This document shows, one piece after another, positions 9,365 to 22,439 of a DNA stretch of 64,000 nt. Numbering within the stretch: position 1 is the first letter of the stretch; every line of letters starts with the position of its first letter. The notes beneath the pieces were generated by a model. That model did no database searches and had not been told where the DNA came from. It saw nothing but the letters and a program-made list of their open reading frames with translations. The position numbers and the translations under genes are program-made. This stretch comes from CAVYEM01 sp963767635 (lineage in GTDB: Bacteria; Vulcanimicrobiota; Vulcanimicrobiia; Vulcanimicrobiales; Vulcanimicrobiaceae): positions 1,054,001 to 1,118,000 of the forward strand of contig CAVYEM010000001.1 of the NCBI GenBank assembly GCA_963767635.1, given 5' to 3'.

Positions 9365-11801
9365 GGTTCCTCGGCGTTCTCTTTCGAAGCAGGCGGCTCT
9401 CATCATTCGTCTCGCGAGCGTTATCACCGTTTCCTTAACGGCTGCTGTGCAGGCTGCAATCTTTTCGGTGGCGGGGTCCGTGCACGATCAAAGCGGTAAG
9501 CCCCTCGCCGGCGTTCTCGTGCGGCTCGAGAGCAATCTACCGCGGTCCGCCGTTTCAAATTCGAACGGCAGGTTCGCATTTGTGAATGTTACGCCGGGAT
9601 CGTACACGCTGACGTACACCAAATCAGGATATCGAACAGTCGTTTTGCATCGCGTTCATATCGGTCCAAACTCGCTGCTTCTGGCGACTGTGACGCTTTC
9701 CCCGTCCACGACGACGCTCAAAATTATCGGATCCGTCGTCTCACGCGAGAGGCTGCCTTTTAATTCTACTCCTGCCGCGCTCAAAGTATTTCCGCGCGAA
9801 GCCTATCGAGACCAAGGCCAAGCAGCGCTGGCAACCGTTCTGAATCAGACGCCGGGCGCAATAGCGGGACTGCCCTCGCAGCAAAACTTCGCGCAGCCGG
9901 ATGGACCGTACTTCGGCACGATACGCGGTGGACTGCCGTGGGAGACCGCGATCCTGATCGACGGCAACGAGGTAGCGTTGCCCAGCAGCGGAACGTTCAA
10001 TCTTGCGTATATTCCGTCGTTCTTACTGCAAGACGTGGAAGTTGCCAAGGGATACGGCAGCGTCGAAACGACGATGGGCGGCGCGATCGACGGCGCGTTG
10101 AATTTGCGTACTGCCGATCCAGGGGTCGCTCGGAAAGGTATGCTCGAAGTAGAAGCCGATTCGCGCGGCGGGCAGTTCAGTGATTTCGCATACGGCGGCA
10201 CGGCGCCCAATGGACGTCTCTCGTACGCGACGATGCTCGCAGTCGACGGTAACCCCGGACCTGCATCGGGAACCGGCGCCGCCGGTGAGGCACTCCAGCG
10301 CGCGGAGCTCTTCAAAGCGCACTACGCGTTCTCGGATGCGGTCGACGGCACGTTTTCCTTCGTCGGTTCGCAGGGAACGCTCGGCGACGCGGTTACTCGG
10401 GGGTTCGCGCTACCCTCCGGTTTCGGATCGTTCGCCAACTCGATCGATGCGCGCGAGTCGCACCGGTTGGGGATCTATGCCGTCGAGCTCCATGCGCACG
10501 CGGCGGGCAACGATATCAGCGCCAAAGCCTACGACATGCGGCTGCAGCGCACCAACGGCTATGATGCGTTCGCGTTTCCGGCAATAGGAAGCGGTCTCGA
10601 CTCGGTCGATGACGTGCTGGGATTCTCACTTCAAGACGATCGCAGCATCGGCGGAAATCCCTATCAGCTGCAGGTCTCGCATCGATCGGGACAAGCGCAA
10701 GCGTCGATTTGCCCGCTCTCGCAAGCCTGTGCGATCTTGATCCCGAGCGGAGCTCGCAGCGACGAAACGATGTTCCGCGCCGCCGCACTGCTCCATGCCG
10801 GAAAGGCTACGGATCTGCAGATTTCCGGCGCCGCGTTGTGGTTGCGCGAACGCTATAGCAATGACGGGGGCGCGCGCTATACCGATCACACGGCGTTCAG
10901 TCCGGTCGTTCATGCCGGCGCAGCATTCCACGTTCGTCCTACGGTAACCGTTCGAGTCTCGGCTGGTACCGGGGTCGTCGCTCCGCCGGCGTCGGTCCTG
11001 AACAGTGATCCCGCGCCCGCGATTCTGCAGACTCCCATCGGGCTGCCGGCGCGTGAGGTTTCGCAAACGACGACGTCCGTTTTCGGCACCGAAAGCTCTT
11101 TCGGGTATGACGCCGGCGCCGAGTACCGTTTGCACGGGGACACCACGACTCTTTCGGCCGACGCCTACCGCACGATCACGCACGATGCATACATGGACGC
11201 GAATTCGCTGATACCGGCCTGGCGATACACCTGGATGAATGCGCCGTCAATGACGCACCAGGGCCTGGAACTCTCGCTCCAGCAATTCAAACGCGTCGGC
11301 CTCGGCTTTATCGCACAGCTGGCGCTGATGCGCGATTACGCGAACCTTGCGCCGCCGTACTTCTTCGGTACAAGCAACCTCGCCGTCGTGCCGGGCGCGA
11401 ATTTGAGCGGCGGCTCGCCGTTTCTTGCCGGAGCAAACGACGTGGCGGCGCTCCGAATTCCGTATGCGCAAGGCTATAGCGAGCTCGAGCTACAAATGGC
11501 CGCGCGGTTCGCGCGCATCAATCGGCGCCCTCTACGTAGGATCGAACAATCCGTATGCACGCCCGGCGTTCGCGCAATTCAACGCGAACCTCGAACTCTC
11601 GCTGGGGTTCTATTCCAGCTGCAGATCTCGGTGCAAAACCTGACCAACATCTACGGCGACGCGCTTCCAACAGCGTTTGCGGGTGTGCCGGTTGCACTGG
11701 CCCCAGGCGGTTTTGCTCTGGTCAACGCCGGGGTCGTCGGGCCGCGGACGATCCGTTTCATGTTCCGTCAGTCGATCGGTGGTTCCATTTTCGAGCGGTG
11801 A
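9363..11801 (+). CDS. TonB-dependent receptor, carboxypeptidase-regulatory-like type, frameshifted near the C-terminus
   Basis: Outer-membrane transporter of the same family as its divergent neighbour, about 810 residues. A signal-peptide-like N-terminus (RLASVITVSLTAAVQA) precedes a regulatory-like domain (SVAGSVHDQSGKPLAGVLV), the plug (LATVLNQTPGAIAGLP, TIRGGLPWETAILIDGNEV, DVEVAKGYGSVETTMGG) and the barrel. Between about 11510 and 11615 the meaningful protein (ALYVGSNNPYARPAFAQFN) is in another frame, and the original frame resumes at LQISVQNLTNIYGD. Two compensating single-base indels are therefore present, most simply sequence errors. The ATG at 9363 lies in the same CATG as the opposite start; a GTG at 9354 is possible. 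The 3' end converges on the small lipoprotein with an 11-base gap. Ligand unknown. Confidence 0.85.
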   Translation: MVPRRSLSKQAALIIRLASVITVSLTAAVQAAIFSVAGSVHDQSGKPLAGVLVRLESNLPRSAVSNSNGRFAFVNVTPGSYTLTYTKSGYRTVVLHRVHIGPNSLLLATVTLSPSTTTLKIIGSVVSRERLPFNSTPAALKVFPREAYRDQGQAALATVLNQTPGAIAGLPSQQNFAQPDGPYFGTIRGGLPWETAILIDGNEVALPSSGTFNLAYIPSFLLQDVEVAKGYGSVETTMGGAIDGALNLRTADPGVARKGMLEVEADSRGGQFSDFAYGGTAPNGRLSYATMLAVDGNPGPASGTGAAGEALQRAELFKAHYAFSDAVDGTFSFVGSQGTLGDAVTRGFALPSGFGSFANSIDARESHRLGIYAVELHAHAAGNDISAKAYDMRLQRTNGYDAFAFPAIGSGLDSVDDVLGFSLQDDRSIGGNPYQLQVSHRSGQAQASICPLSQACAILIPSGARSDETMFRAAALLHAGKATDLQISGAALWLRERYSNDGGARYTDHTAFSPVVHAGAAFHVRPTVTVRVSAGTGVVAPPASVLNSDPAPAILQTPIGLPAREVSQTTTSVFGTESSFGYDAGAEYRLHGDTTTLSADAYRTITHDAYMDANSLIPAWRYTWMNAPSMTHQGLELSLQQFKRVGLGFIAQLALMRDYANLAPPYFFGTSNLAVVPGANLSGGSPFLAGANDVAALRIPYAQGYSELELQMAARFARINRRPLRRIEQSVCTPGVRAIQREPRTLAGVLFQLQISVQNLTNIYGDALPTAFAGVPVALAPGGFALVNAGVVGPRTIRFMFRQSIGGSIFER

Positions 11802-11812
11802 GCGAGATCGCT

Positions 11813-12184
11813 TTAGCGTGCGGGCGGAGCGAAGACGCGATATGCTGCCAGCTTCCCGTCCGGATCCAAACGCACCACGACGTTCATCGAACCGTTGGTG
11901 AACGCCGCGCGATACGTGTACTCGTTCTTCTTGGGATCGCTGCTTACGTAGCTGAGGCCGCGATAATCGCCCAGTTTGTGCATCTGGTCGGAAAGTTTGC
12001 CGACGGTCGCCCGCGTAACCTGCGCCTTTAACGCATCGTCGAAATGCTGCGTAAGGGCGTTCACGTCGTCGTTGTACACCGCTTTGGTGGCGCTGTCCGC
12101 AAAGCCTTGACTTCCGCCGCTCGGATCTCCGCCACCGCACGCCGCCAGCGCGAGGATCAAACCCACGCCGGCTAACGAGCCCAA
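11813..12184 (-). CDS. Small putative lipoprotein
   Basis: 123 residues with a short hydrophobic N-terminus and a lipobox (LALAAC, cysteine at about residue 16), so probably an outer- or inner-membrane lipoprotein facing the periplasm. The mature part (SATKAVYNDDVNALTQHFDD, then a beta-rich half with YTYRAAFTNGSMNVVVRLDPDGKLAAYRVF) resembles DUF3887/DUF4864-type accessory domains, but I would not assign one. The start is TTG at 12184; a GTG at about 12166 would also keep the lipobox. It follows the coiled-coil secreted protein by five bases and is probably co-transcribed with it. Function unknown. Confidence 0.7.
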   Translation of the reverse strand: MGSLAGVGLILALAACGGGDPSGGSQGFADSATKAVYNDDVNALTQHFDDALKAQVTRATVGKLSDQMHKLGDYRGLSYVSSDPKKNEYTYRAAFTNGSMNVVVRLDPDGKLAAYRVFAPPAR

Positions 12185-12189
12185 CCGTA

Positions 12190-12690
12190 TTATAGGGAGC
12201 CCCAGCCGTAGGAAATCATCGCGACGTCCGTCGCGCGCGGCCGTGCCGGCGCCGCGCGGTGCCGGCGAGCGGAGGCACTGGAGTGGTGCGCGGGTACATA
12301 CGCGACTTGGCGCGGCGCTGCAGTAGCCGGAGCTGCAGGTGCCATGGAAAGCTGCCGGCGCTGTTGCGCGATGACGCCGTGCTGATATTGCACTTCACGT
12401 TTGAGATCGACGATCTCGGCCATGGAGTTGTCGTATGCGCGCTTCTCGCTGCTGTACGCGGCCCACGCGTCGTTGTTTTCGGACTGGAGTTCCGCTTGCC
12501 GGCGCGCGTCTTCCGCATAGCGCTCGTGCACCTTGCGATTGTGCTGAATGACCATGTACGTCGCGGCGCCGACGCCGAGCAGGATGTTGCGCGTGCTGGC
12601 TGCTCCGTTGGCCAGCGCCGGTGCGGCGGGAACGATGAGTGCGAGCAGAGTGGCGAGTGCGGTTCCGGCGAGCGCGCGTTTGAACGTCAT
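12190..12690 (-). CDS. Secreted protein with coiled-coil segment, function unknown
   Basis: 166 residues. A cleavable signal peptide (MTFKRALAGTALATLLALIV ending at ALA) is followed by a short hydrophobic stretch (NILLGVGAATYMVIQHNRK). Next comes a charged, heptad-like coiled coil (about residues 55-110: RYAEDARRQAELQSENNDAW, then YDNSMAEIVDLKREVQYQHG) and an Ala/Pro/His/Arg-rich tail. Probably periplasmic or envelope-attached. It lies between the frameshifted TonB receptor and the small lipoprotein, all on the minus strand with gaps of 20 and 5 bases, which suggests a single transcript. No enzyme motif is seen. Confidence 0.7.
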   Translation of the reverse strand: MTFKRALAGTALATLLALIVPAAPALANGAASTRNILLGVGAATYMVIQHNRKVHERYAEDARRQAELQSENNDAWAAYSSEKRAYDNSMAEIVDLKREVQYQHGVIAQQRRQLSMAPAAPATAAPRQVAYVPAHHSSASARRHRAAPARPRATDVAMISYGWGSL

Positions 12691-12710
12691 CGGTTGAAAG
12701 AGCTCCCTTC

Positions 12711-14877
12711 TTACGTACAACGAGCGGTACGGCCGCCATTGTTCCCGCTCCCCACCGGTACCGTGAGAGCGAGCGAGACAATCGTGGGCAGACCGAAACG
12801 ATCGATGCTGGAAAGATAGCGAGCCCCGGCTAGATTTTCGCCGGAAAGGTCGAGCGTGACGCCTTGCGCGAGCGGAACGCCTATGCGCGTGCCGACGAGC
12901 ATCGAAACGCCCAGGGGTTGCGTGTTGAGGTCGTCCGCGTAGGTTTGTCCGAGGTACGTAAGCGACGCGCCCAGCGAAACGGCGCCGATTTGACCGGTGT
13001 AGTCTATCGATGCGGACTGCTGGGGAACGTACTGCAAGCGTTTTGAAACGATAGCTTCCGGGCCGGCGGTGACGCGCGCGTATTGATCGGTAAACGAGCC
13101 GGAAACGCGCGCGCATGTGCCGATGGCGCGCGTGTAACTGGCCGTATAGCCGTCCGTGCGCGTTCGCGCGACGTTGCTGCGCAGTTGATGCGTCGCGTCG
13201 ATCGTGCGAAACATGATCGCATCGCTGACCGTGGTGTCGAACGCATCGACCGAGAATCGTTGAGTCACGTTCGCTACATCGATGCCGGCTGAGCGCGTTG
13301 CGCTGCGTTCGGGCACGAGCTGCGGGTTTGGCTCATACGCCACATTGCCGATGAAGTATCCCCGTACCAATTCGTTCAAAAACGGCGGGCGAAATCCGGC
13401 GCCCGCGGAGGCTCGCAGCGCCAGCGCCGGCGACGCATCGTAGCGCACTGCGATGCGCGGCGATAGGCTCGCGTCGCTTCGATCGGAGCGGCGAAGTGGC
13501 CGACGCTGCGCCGTTAACCGCCGTCACCAGTTGTTCGCCGTAGGAGCGCACGCTGTCCGCACGCAATCCGGCGATTGCCTCGAACCGGTTCTTGCGCCAG
13601 GTCTCTTGCGCTGCAGCGCCCTGCAGGTTTTGCGAGCCGCTGCCTGCATTCTGCAGCGTCCCCAGGCCGCCGTACTGCGCAACGTCGCCGCGCACGTGCT
13701 TGGCATCCGCCCGCAGGCTGGAACGTCGATGAACCAGCCGATACCGTCCACGACGCGCCAAAGCCGTCTTCGTTCGTCGGAACGTCTTGAATGTACCGAA
13801 GCACGCCGGGCTGCGCCGGAAACTGATCGGCAACGTTCACGATGTATGCGGCTCTGGTGAACGCCGTGGCTTGTACTGCGCCGTGCGCAGACGAATGCGT
13901 GTATCGCACGTCGTTCTGCGCGAGCCGGCGGGAAAACGTATAGTTGCGCCGGCCCTCGAATTGATCGTCCCAAGCGCCGCGCGTGCCCAGTTCGATCGCG
14001 TCGCGCTCTCCTGCGCGATACCGTAACCGTACGGACGCGACGCTCGCATTGGACTGGGATTCTCGATCGATCGAGCTTTGATAGCCGGGTGGGAGATCGG
14101 CGTACTGCAGCCGTTGCTGTTGCAGCACAACGGCAGCGCTCAGATGCGGCGTTACCGATCCGCGAAGATCGGCGGTTTGCCGGGTGTATTCGTGCGTGCC
14201 GGCCAAAAATTCGATATCACCAAACGGCAAAACATTGGGTGTCGCGGGCGGAGCGAACGTTTCCAAATCCAGAACGCCGCCGACCGCGCCGGCGCCATAA
14301 AGCGCCGAGCCTGCGCCGAGCAGCAATTCGGCGCGTTCGAGCGTCTCAGGCGGATACGCCGCCCAATCGATTTGGCCGCCGAAGCCGTCTTGCGCGGGAA
14401 TGCCGTCCGCCAGGACAAGTCCGCGATCCGTACCTGCGCCCGCAAACGATACGCGCAGCAGTCCGTAATTCGAGAACATGCTGTTGCTGCGCGTGCGATC
14501 GAAACCGGGCAGCCGCCGCAGCAGCGAATCACTCGTGATCGCTGCCGTGCTTTGGATCGCGGGGCGATCGAGCACGGCAGCAGCAACCGGCAATGCGTGC
14601 AAGGTTTGCGTCGAACCGGTCGCGACGCGCACGGACGCGATGACGGGCACGATCCGCCGCAGCACGATCCGGCGCGTTTGCGGCCCGACGGCGAGTGTGC
14701 GCGTCTGAAACCCCGGCGCGCTCACGCGAATCTGTCGCGACGAAACGGTGACGACAGCGCGTTCGGAATGAGGTTGCCATTTTCGTCAACTACGGTAAAC
14801 GTGCCCACGGAAGCGGCTAGCAATGCGAACGCCAACAGCAGGCAAGCGGGACGGCGCCATTGCGCAGATAAGTTCAC
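12711..14877 (-). CDS. TonB-dependent receptor (BtuB-like plan), multiply frameshifted
   Basis: Outer-membrane transporter of about 720 residues with a short N-terminal extension rather than a full regulatory domain. A GTG start at 14877 with AGGA six bases upstream gives a signal peptide (VNLSAQWRRPACLLLAFALL). The plug follows (SLLRRLPGFDRTRSNSMFSN, ADGIPAQDGFGGQIDWAAYP, ERAELLLGAGSALYGAGAVG), then the barrel, with FRPPFLNELVRGYFIGNVAY typical of the late barrel and an end at GSGNNGGRTARCT. Reading needs changes near 14750 (PNA to VVTVSSRQIRV), near 13700 and near 13490. Each fits a single missing or extra base, and protein similarity continues across each. Size and plug resemble siderophore or cobalamin receptors, but I saw no cobalamin riboswitch in the 31-base divergent gap. 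Confidence 0.8.
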
Positions 14878-14908
14878 GGTACATCCTGTGTTTCGCCGGA
14901 GGTACGTT

Positions 14909-15811
14909 ATGACCCACGAACGCATCGGCATCGTCGGTACGGGTCGAATGGGCGCGAACATTGCGCGCCGTCTCAAAGACGTCGGTTATCCGATCGCCGC
15001 GCTGAACGACGTGCGGCCCGAAAGCGCCCGCGCGGTTTCCCGCGAGACCGGCGGCGAGGTGTGCGAGAGTTTGGCGAGGGTAACGGAGCTGAGCGATATC
15101 GTCATCACGGTCGTGAGCGACGATGCGGCGATGTACCGGATCTTCGCGACGACCGGCGACTCGCTGCTTCAAGGCGCGCAGGGCAAGTATTTCATCAATT
15201 GCGCTACGGTGACGCCGGCGGTCCACGTGGAAGTGCAGCGATTGTGCGAAGAACAGCAAGCGCATTCCATTGAGGCGTGTATGGCCAGTTCCATTCCGCA
15301 AGCGCGCCAAGGCACGCTGTATCTCATGTGCGCGGGACGCAAGGCAGACTTCGAGCACGTCCGGCCGCTATTGGAACGGATGAGCGCGTCGCTGCGCTAC
15401 ATCGGAGAGGCCGGAACGGCGGCGCAAGTCAAGGCGCTGGTAAACATGGTCATGAACGTCAATACCGCGGGACTCGCTGAAGGGCTTGGTCTGGGGGATG
15501 CGCTCGGACTCGATTTGACGATGCTGCGTGAAGTGTTCGCACAGACGGGCGCAGCCTCGCGCGTGCTGGAAACCGACGGCGCCGACATGCAGAATCGCGA
15601 TCACGACTGCTATTTTTCGGCGGCGCACGCAGCCAAGGATTCAGGCATCGCGGTTGCGCTCGCAAAAGCCCACGGTCTGGACCTGCCGCTGGCGCGGTCC
15701 ACGCAAGATCAGTACGAGCGCATGAAAAGCGCCGGCCTGGGAGAAATGGACAAATCCGGCGTTTCGGAGTTGACGTTCAAGCAGCGACGCCCGCTTTCAT
15801 CGCTCGCGTAA
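14909..15811 (+). CDS. NAD(P)-dependent 3-hydroxyisobutyrate dehydrogenase-family oxidoreductase
   Basis: 300-residue beta-hydroxyacid dehydrogenase. The N-terminal Rossmann domain carries GIVGTGRMGANIARRL, followed by the 6-phosphogluconate-dehydrogenase-type C-terminal helical domain. The substrate loop reads IEACMASSIPQARQGTLYLM and the catalytic lysine region QVKALVNMVMNVNTAGLAEG. It oxidises a small 3-hydroxyacid with NAD(P); 3-hydroxyisobutyrate, tartronate semialdehyde and glyoxylate/succinic-semialdehyde reductase activities are all possible. The ATG at 14909 has CGGAGG upstream. The longer open frame upstream is antisense to the receptor and was ignored. The DUF5069 gene follows after 14 bases, probably in the same operon. 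Confidence 0.85.
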   Translation: MTHERIGIVGTGRMGANIARRLKDVGYPIAALNDVRPESARAVSRETGGEVCESLARVTELSDIVITVVSDDAAMYRIFATTGDSLLQGAQGKYFINCATVTPAVHVEVQRLCEEQQAHSIEACMASSIPQARQGTLYLMCAGRKADFEHVRPLLERMSASLRYIGEAGTAAQVKALVNMVMNVNTAGLAEGLGLGDALGLDLTMLREVFAQTGAASRVLETDGADMQNRDHDCYFSAAHAAKDSGIAVALAKAHGLDLPLARSTQDQYERMKSAGLGEMDKSGVSELTFKQRRPLSSLA

Positions 15812-15825
15812 GAAAGGACACTACT

Positions 15826-16296
15826 ATGGCGACATCCGCTCCTGAAAAAGTCGTTCCCATCATCAGTTCTCTCACCTCGGGGCCGCTCGGCGTGCCGCAT
15901 CTGCCACGGCTGTGGGCCAAACTCACACTCGCAGGCGCCGGCCGCCTTCCGGAGGGACATTCCGAATGCGGATCGGGTTTCGATCAAGTCGTACTCACCA
16001 ATCTGCATTTGGAACGCGAGGCGACGATGCAGTTCGTGCGCGATCGCAAGCCCACGTATATCCAATTCGAAGAGTGGGTTCTGCAGCAAAACAACGGGCG
16101 CATCGATCCGCAGGACATCGCCAAAATCGAACAGACGATCCGCGGATACCAGCATAACGACAACATGCAGCAATCGATCCGCGGCGCGTGCGGCATCACC
16201 GACACCAACATCAAGGATGCGGCGACGCTGAATCTGATGGAAGATCTCAACGACCTTCATGCGCAATCCTCCGGAAAGCAGGCGGCCGCACAATAA
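15826..16296 (+). CDS. DUF5069 domain-containing protein
   Basis: 156 residues matching the DUF5069 family by its conserved opening SGPLGVPHLPRLWAKLTLAG and the segment FVRDRKPTYIQFEEWVLQQN. No catalytic motif is known for the family and no signal peptide is present, so it is likely cytoplasmic. The ATG at 15826 has AAGGA ten bases upstream. It sits between the dehydrogenase and an alpha/beta hydrolase on the same strand with short gaps, suggesting a small metabolic operon, but the shared pathway is not evident. Confidence 0.75.
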   Translation: MATSAPEKVVPIISSLTSGPLGVPHLPRLWAKLTLAGAGRLPEGHSECGSGFDQVVLTNLHLEREATMQFVRDRKPTYIQFEEWVLQQNNGRIDPQDIAKIEQTIRGYQHNDNMQQSIRGACGITDTNIKDAATLNLMEDLNDLHAQSSGKQAAAQ

Positions 16297-16313
16297 GCGC
16301 GTATAGGCTGCGC

Positions 16314-17213
16314 GTGACCCATACCGAAGAACGCATCAAGCTCGACGACGGCGCCGAAACGATCCTGGAGCGTTGGGGCTGCGCCGGGCCTGTGTTTCTG
16401 TGCGTGCACGGCATGACGAGCTCGCGCAAATCATGGGAACGCTTCGCGCTGCAGTACGCCGAACGCGCGCGCATTTATGCGTACGATCAGCGCGGGCATG
16501 GCGATTCGGCCGGCGTGCCCGGCCCGATGACGCTGCATCGGGCCTTGCTCGATCTGTACAACGTCATGGATGCGGTCCCCGAACCGGTGCAGACGCTCGC
16601 GGGACATTCGTGGGGCGGCGCGGTCGCGATTTTGGGCGGTCGCCGCTTCGACGTGCGCGACGTGGTTGCGGTCGATCCGATGATTCGCCAAGCCGACACG
16701 CCGTGGTACGACGACTTTCTCGCCGAACTCAAAGCGCTTTTTGCATACAAGGGCGCGGCACGCGATGCAAAGGTCGCCCAAGACTACGCCGGCTCCGGAT
16801 GGGGCGATCTCGACATAGAACGCAAAAAACACGCCGTCCACAACATGACGGTGCAGTCCATCGAGCGGCTGCGCGACGAGAATCCGCCCGAAACGTGGGA
16901 TCTGCGGCGCGATTTGGAGGACTATCCAAAGCCGCTGCTGATTGCGGTGGCGGACGGATCCGAAAGCATCGTTACGCTTGAAGATCTGAAGTTCGTGCGC
17001 GAGCGTGGCGGCCCGAACGTCGCCATTCGCGTGTTCGAGCATCAGGGCCACAATTTGCATCGCACGGCATTCGATCGGTTCGTGCGCGAACTCGACGTGT
17101 TTTTGGACCGCAACGGCGTGGAAGCTTCGAACAACGCGGGCGCCGTGGACGGACGGGTAGTGGGGGCTTCCACTGCGCTCAGCCGTTCTTCGGCAATACA
17201 AGCGGAGACATAA
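16314..17213 (+). CDS. Alpha/beta hydrolase
   Basis: 299-residue alpha/beta-hydrolase-fold enzyme. Visible: the oxyanion region FLCVHGMTSSRKSW, the nucleophile elbow GHSWGG (serine about residue 96), an acid after the beta-strand LLIAVADGSES, and the catalytic histidine in EHQGHNLHR near residue 248. A GTG at 16314 is used because it begins just before the first strand; the frame upstream overlaps the DUF5069 gene. Substrate unknown (ester, lactone or haloalkane are all compatible). The C-terminal 30 residues are low-complexity. It is last in the plus-strand run before the rpoC promoter. Confidence 0.82.
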   Translation: MTHTEERIKLDDGAETILERWGCAGPVFLCVHGMTSSRKSWERFALQYAERARIYAYDQRGHGDSAGVPGPMTLHRALLDLYNVMDAVPEPVQTLAGHSWGGAVAILGGRRFDVRDVVAVDPMIRQADTPWYDDFLAELKALFAYKGAARDAKVAQDYAGSGWGDLDIERKKHAVHNMTVQSIERLRDENPPETWDLRRDLEDYPKPLLIAVADGSESIVTLEDLKFVRERGGPNVAIRVFEHQGHNLHRTAFDRFVRELDVFLDRNGVEASNNAGAVDGRVVGASTALSRSSAIQAET

Positions 17214-17377
17214 AGTTCAAAGCAGCCGCTTTACTGATTGCGGCGCTGGCGATGCTGACGCCGGCCGGACGTTCACCAGGCGGGCAAAAGTGCAGGCGCT
17301 CGCTCGCATAGCATGCACGCGCATCATCACCGTTCCGAAGGTCTAGCAACTCCGTCACCCTCACCGTCATCCTAAAC

Positions 17378-17406
17378 TTGCCAGAGTGGGGCGCAAGATG
17401 TAAAAT
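17378..17406 (+). promoter_or_regulatory. Sigma-70-type promoter upstream of rpoC
   Basis: TTGCCA at 17378-17383 and TAAAAT at 17401-17406 with exactly 17 bases between them. Transcription would begin near 17413, leaving a leader of about 170 bases before rpoC. This implies rpoC is transcribed on its own. Read from sequence only. Confidence 0.6.
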
Positions 17407-17443
17407 ACTCTCCTGTGCCCCGCACCCTTTAGATGAACGCCGC

Positions 17444-17472
17444 ACACCGCCGGCCACGCGCCGCGGTGTTTT
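17444..17472 (+). terminator. Terminator-like hairpin in the rpoC leader
   Basis: A perfect 7-bp stem (ACACCGC at 17444-17450 with GCGGTGT at 17463-17469), a 12-base loop and TTTT directly after. It lies between the proposed promoter and rpoC, so it could act as an attenuator, or could be a terminator for an upstream transcript if the promoter call is wrong. The rest of the region 17214-17582 holds no gene that I can support. Confidence 0.4.
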
Positions 17473-17582
17473 AGCGTTCGGGCGCCGGCCAGCGGCAACG
17501 GTGGGACCCCTTACGTGACCACGTGAGATGAGGCGCCCTGCGTCAGCTGCGGACGGCGGTGGGCGGCCTTCAGGATGACAAT

Positions 17583-21455
<3,873 letters not shown>

Positions 21456-21978
21456 GCCTGTCGAAGCATCGTCACCTTGTCATGCCGACCCCCATTTGTC
21501 ATGCTGAGCCCGTCGAAGCATCGTCACCTTGTCATGCCGATCCCCATTTGTCATGCTGAGCTTGTCGAAGCATCGCCGCCTTTGTCATGCCGACTCCCAT
21601 TTGTCATGCTGAGCTTGTCGAAGCATCGTCACCTTGTGATGCTGACTCCCATTTGTCATGCTGAGCTTGTCGAAGCATCGCCGCGTTTGTCATGCTGACC
21701 CCCATTTGTCATGCTGAGCCCGTCGAAGCATCGTCACCTTGTCATGCTGACTCCCATTTGTCATGCTGAGCTTGTCGAAGCATCGCCGCGCTTGTCATGC
21801 TGAGCTTGTCGAAGCATCGCCGCGCTTGTCATGCTGAGCCCGTCGAAGCATCGCCGCGTTTGCCATGCTGAGCCCGTCGAAGCATCGTCACCTTGCCATG
21901 CTGAGCTTGTCGAAGCATCGTCAGGCTGACAATGTCCGCCGTACCATGTGAAATGGCAAACATGAGGAGGTATTGGTA

Positions 21979-22343
21979 GTGCAAGCTCTTGCAGCATTGC
22001 TGGGCGTATCGGTTTCGTTACTTTCGCCGGCGCTTTCGCCCGCGCCGTCGCCGTCTGCATCGCCGCAGCCGTGTTATCGGGATGCGGTTGCCAGGCATGT
22101 CGCTGCGCCGATCTACCCTCGGGGGTATTATCAACACGGGTCCGCGATCGTGGACGTTTTGCTGATCATAGGTGCCGACGGCAATATCACGGGAGGCAAA
22201 ATCGAGCAGTCCAGCGGCGTCGCGGCGTTTGACGCGGCCGCGCTTCAACTGCAGAGCAGTCAAACTTTGATCCGAAGATCGTCGATTGCAAACCCGTAGC
22301 AGCAAAGTACTTGTTTCGGGTGACGTTCAACTCACATCTTTGA
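21979..22343 (+). CDS. TonB C-terminal-like (energy transducer) small secreted protein, frameshifted
   Basis: About 121 residues. A hydrophobic start (MQALAALLGVSVSLLSPALS) and a Pro/Ser/Ala spacer precede a domain that looks like a TonB C-terminal or TonB-like domain (APIYPRGYYQHGSAIVDVLL, IGADGNITGGKIEQSSGVAA, FDAAAL). Near 22245 the sensible sequence moves to another frame (AEQSNFDPKIVDCKPVAAKY to the stop at 22343), so one base is probably missing or extra. The GTG at 21979 is eight bases after GAGGAGG, better than the TTG at 21973. It stands alone between two repeat arrays. Such domains contact TonB-dependent receptors, but this one lacks a clear anchor plus proline-rich rod, so its role is uncertain. 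Confidence 0.6.
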
Positions 22344-22439
22344 TCGATTGACCGAACCGCTGAACGAGCGTTTCGCAATGCCCGGCGGCCCTCCGGCGAC
22401 CGGTCCAGGGTCAGCGAGTTGAAGCCTGTGCTGAGGTAA

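Noticed and set aside
14078..14908. N-terminal extension of the 3-hydroxyisobutyrate dehydrogenase-like gene
   Set aside because: It is antisense to the TonB receptor plug; the enzyme begins at 14909 with a good ribosome-binding site and a Rossmann start.
14878..14908. Cobalamin riboswitch before the BtuB-like receptor
   Set aside because: Only 31 bases separate the divergent starts, too short for the element, and no B12-box sequence is present.
17179..17457. Minus-strand frame in the rpoC upstream region
   Set aside because: No ribosome-binding site or recognisable protein features; it overlaps the rpoC promoter and the end of the hydrolase gene.
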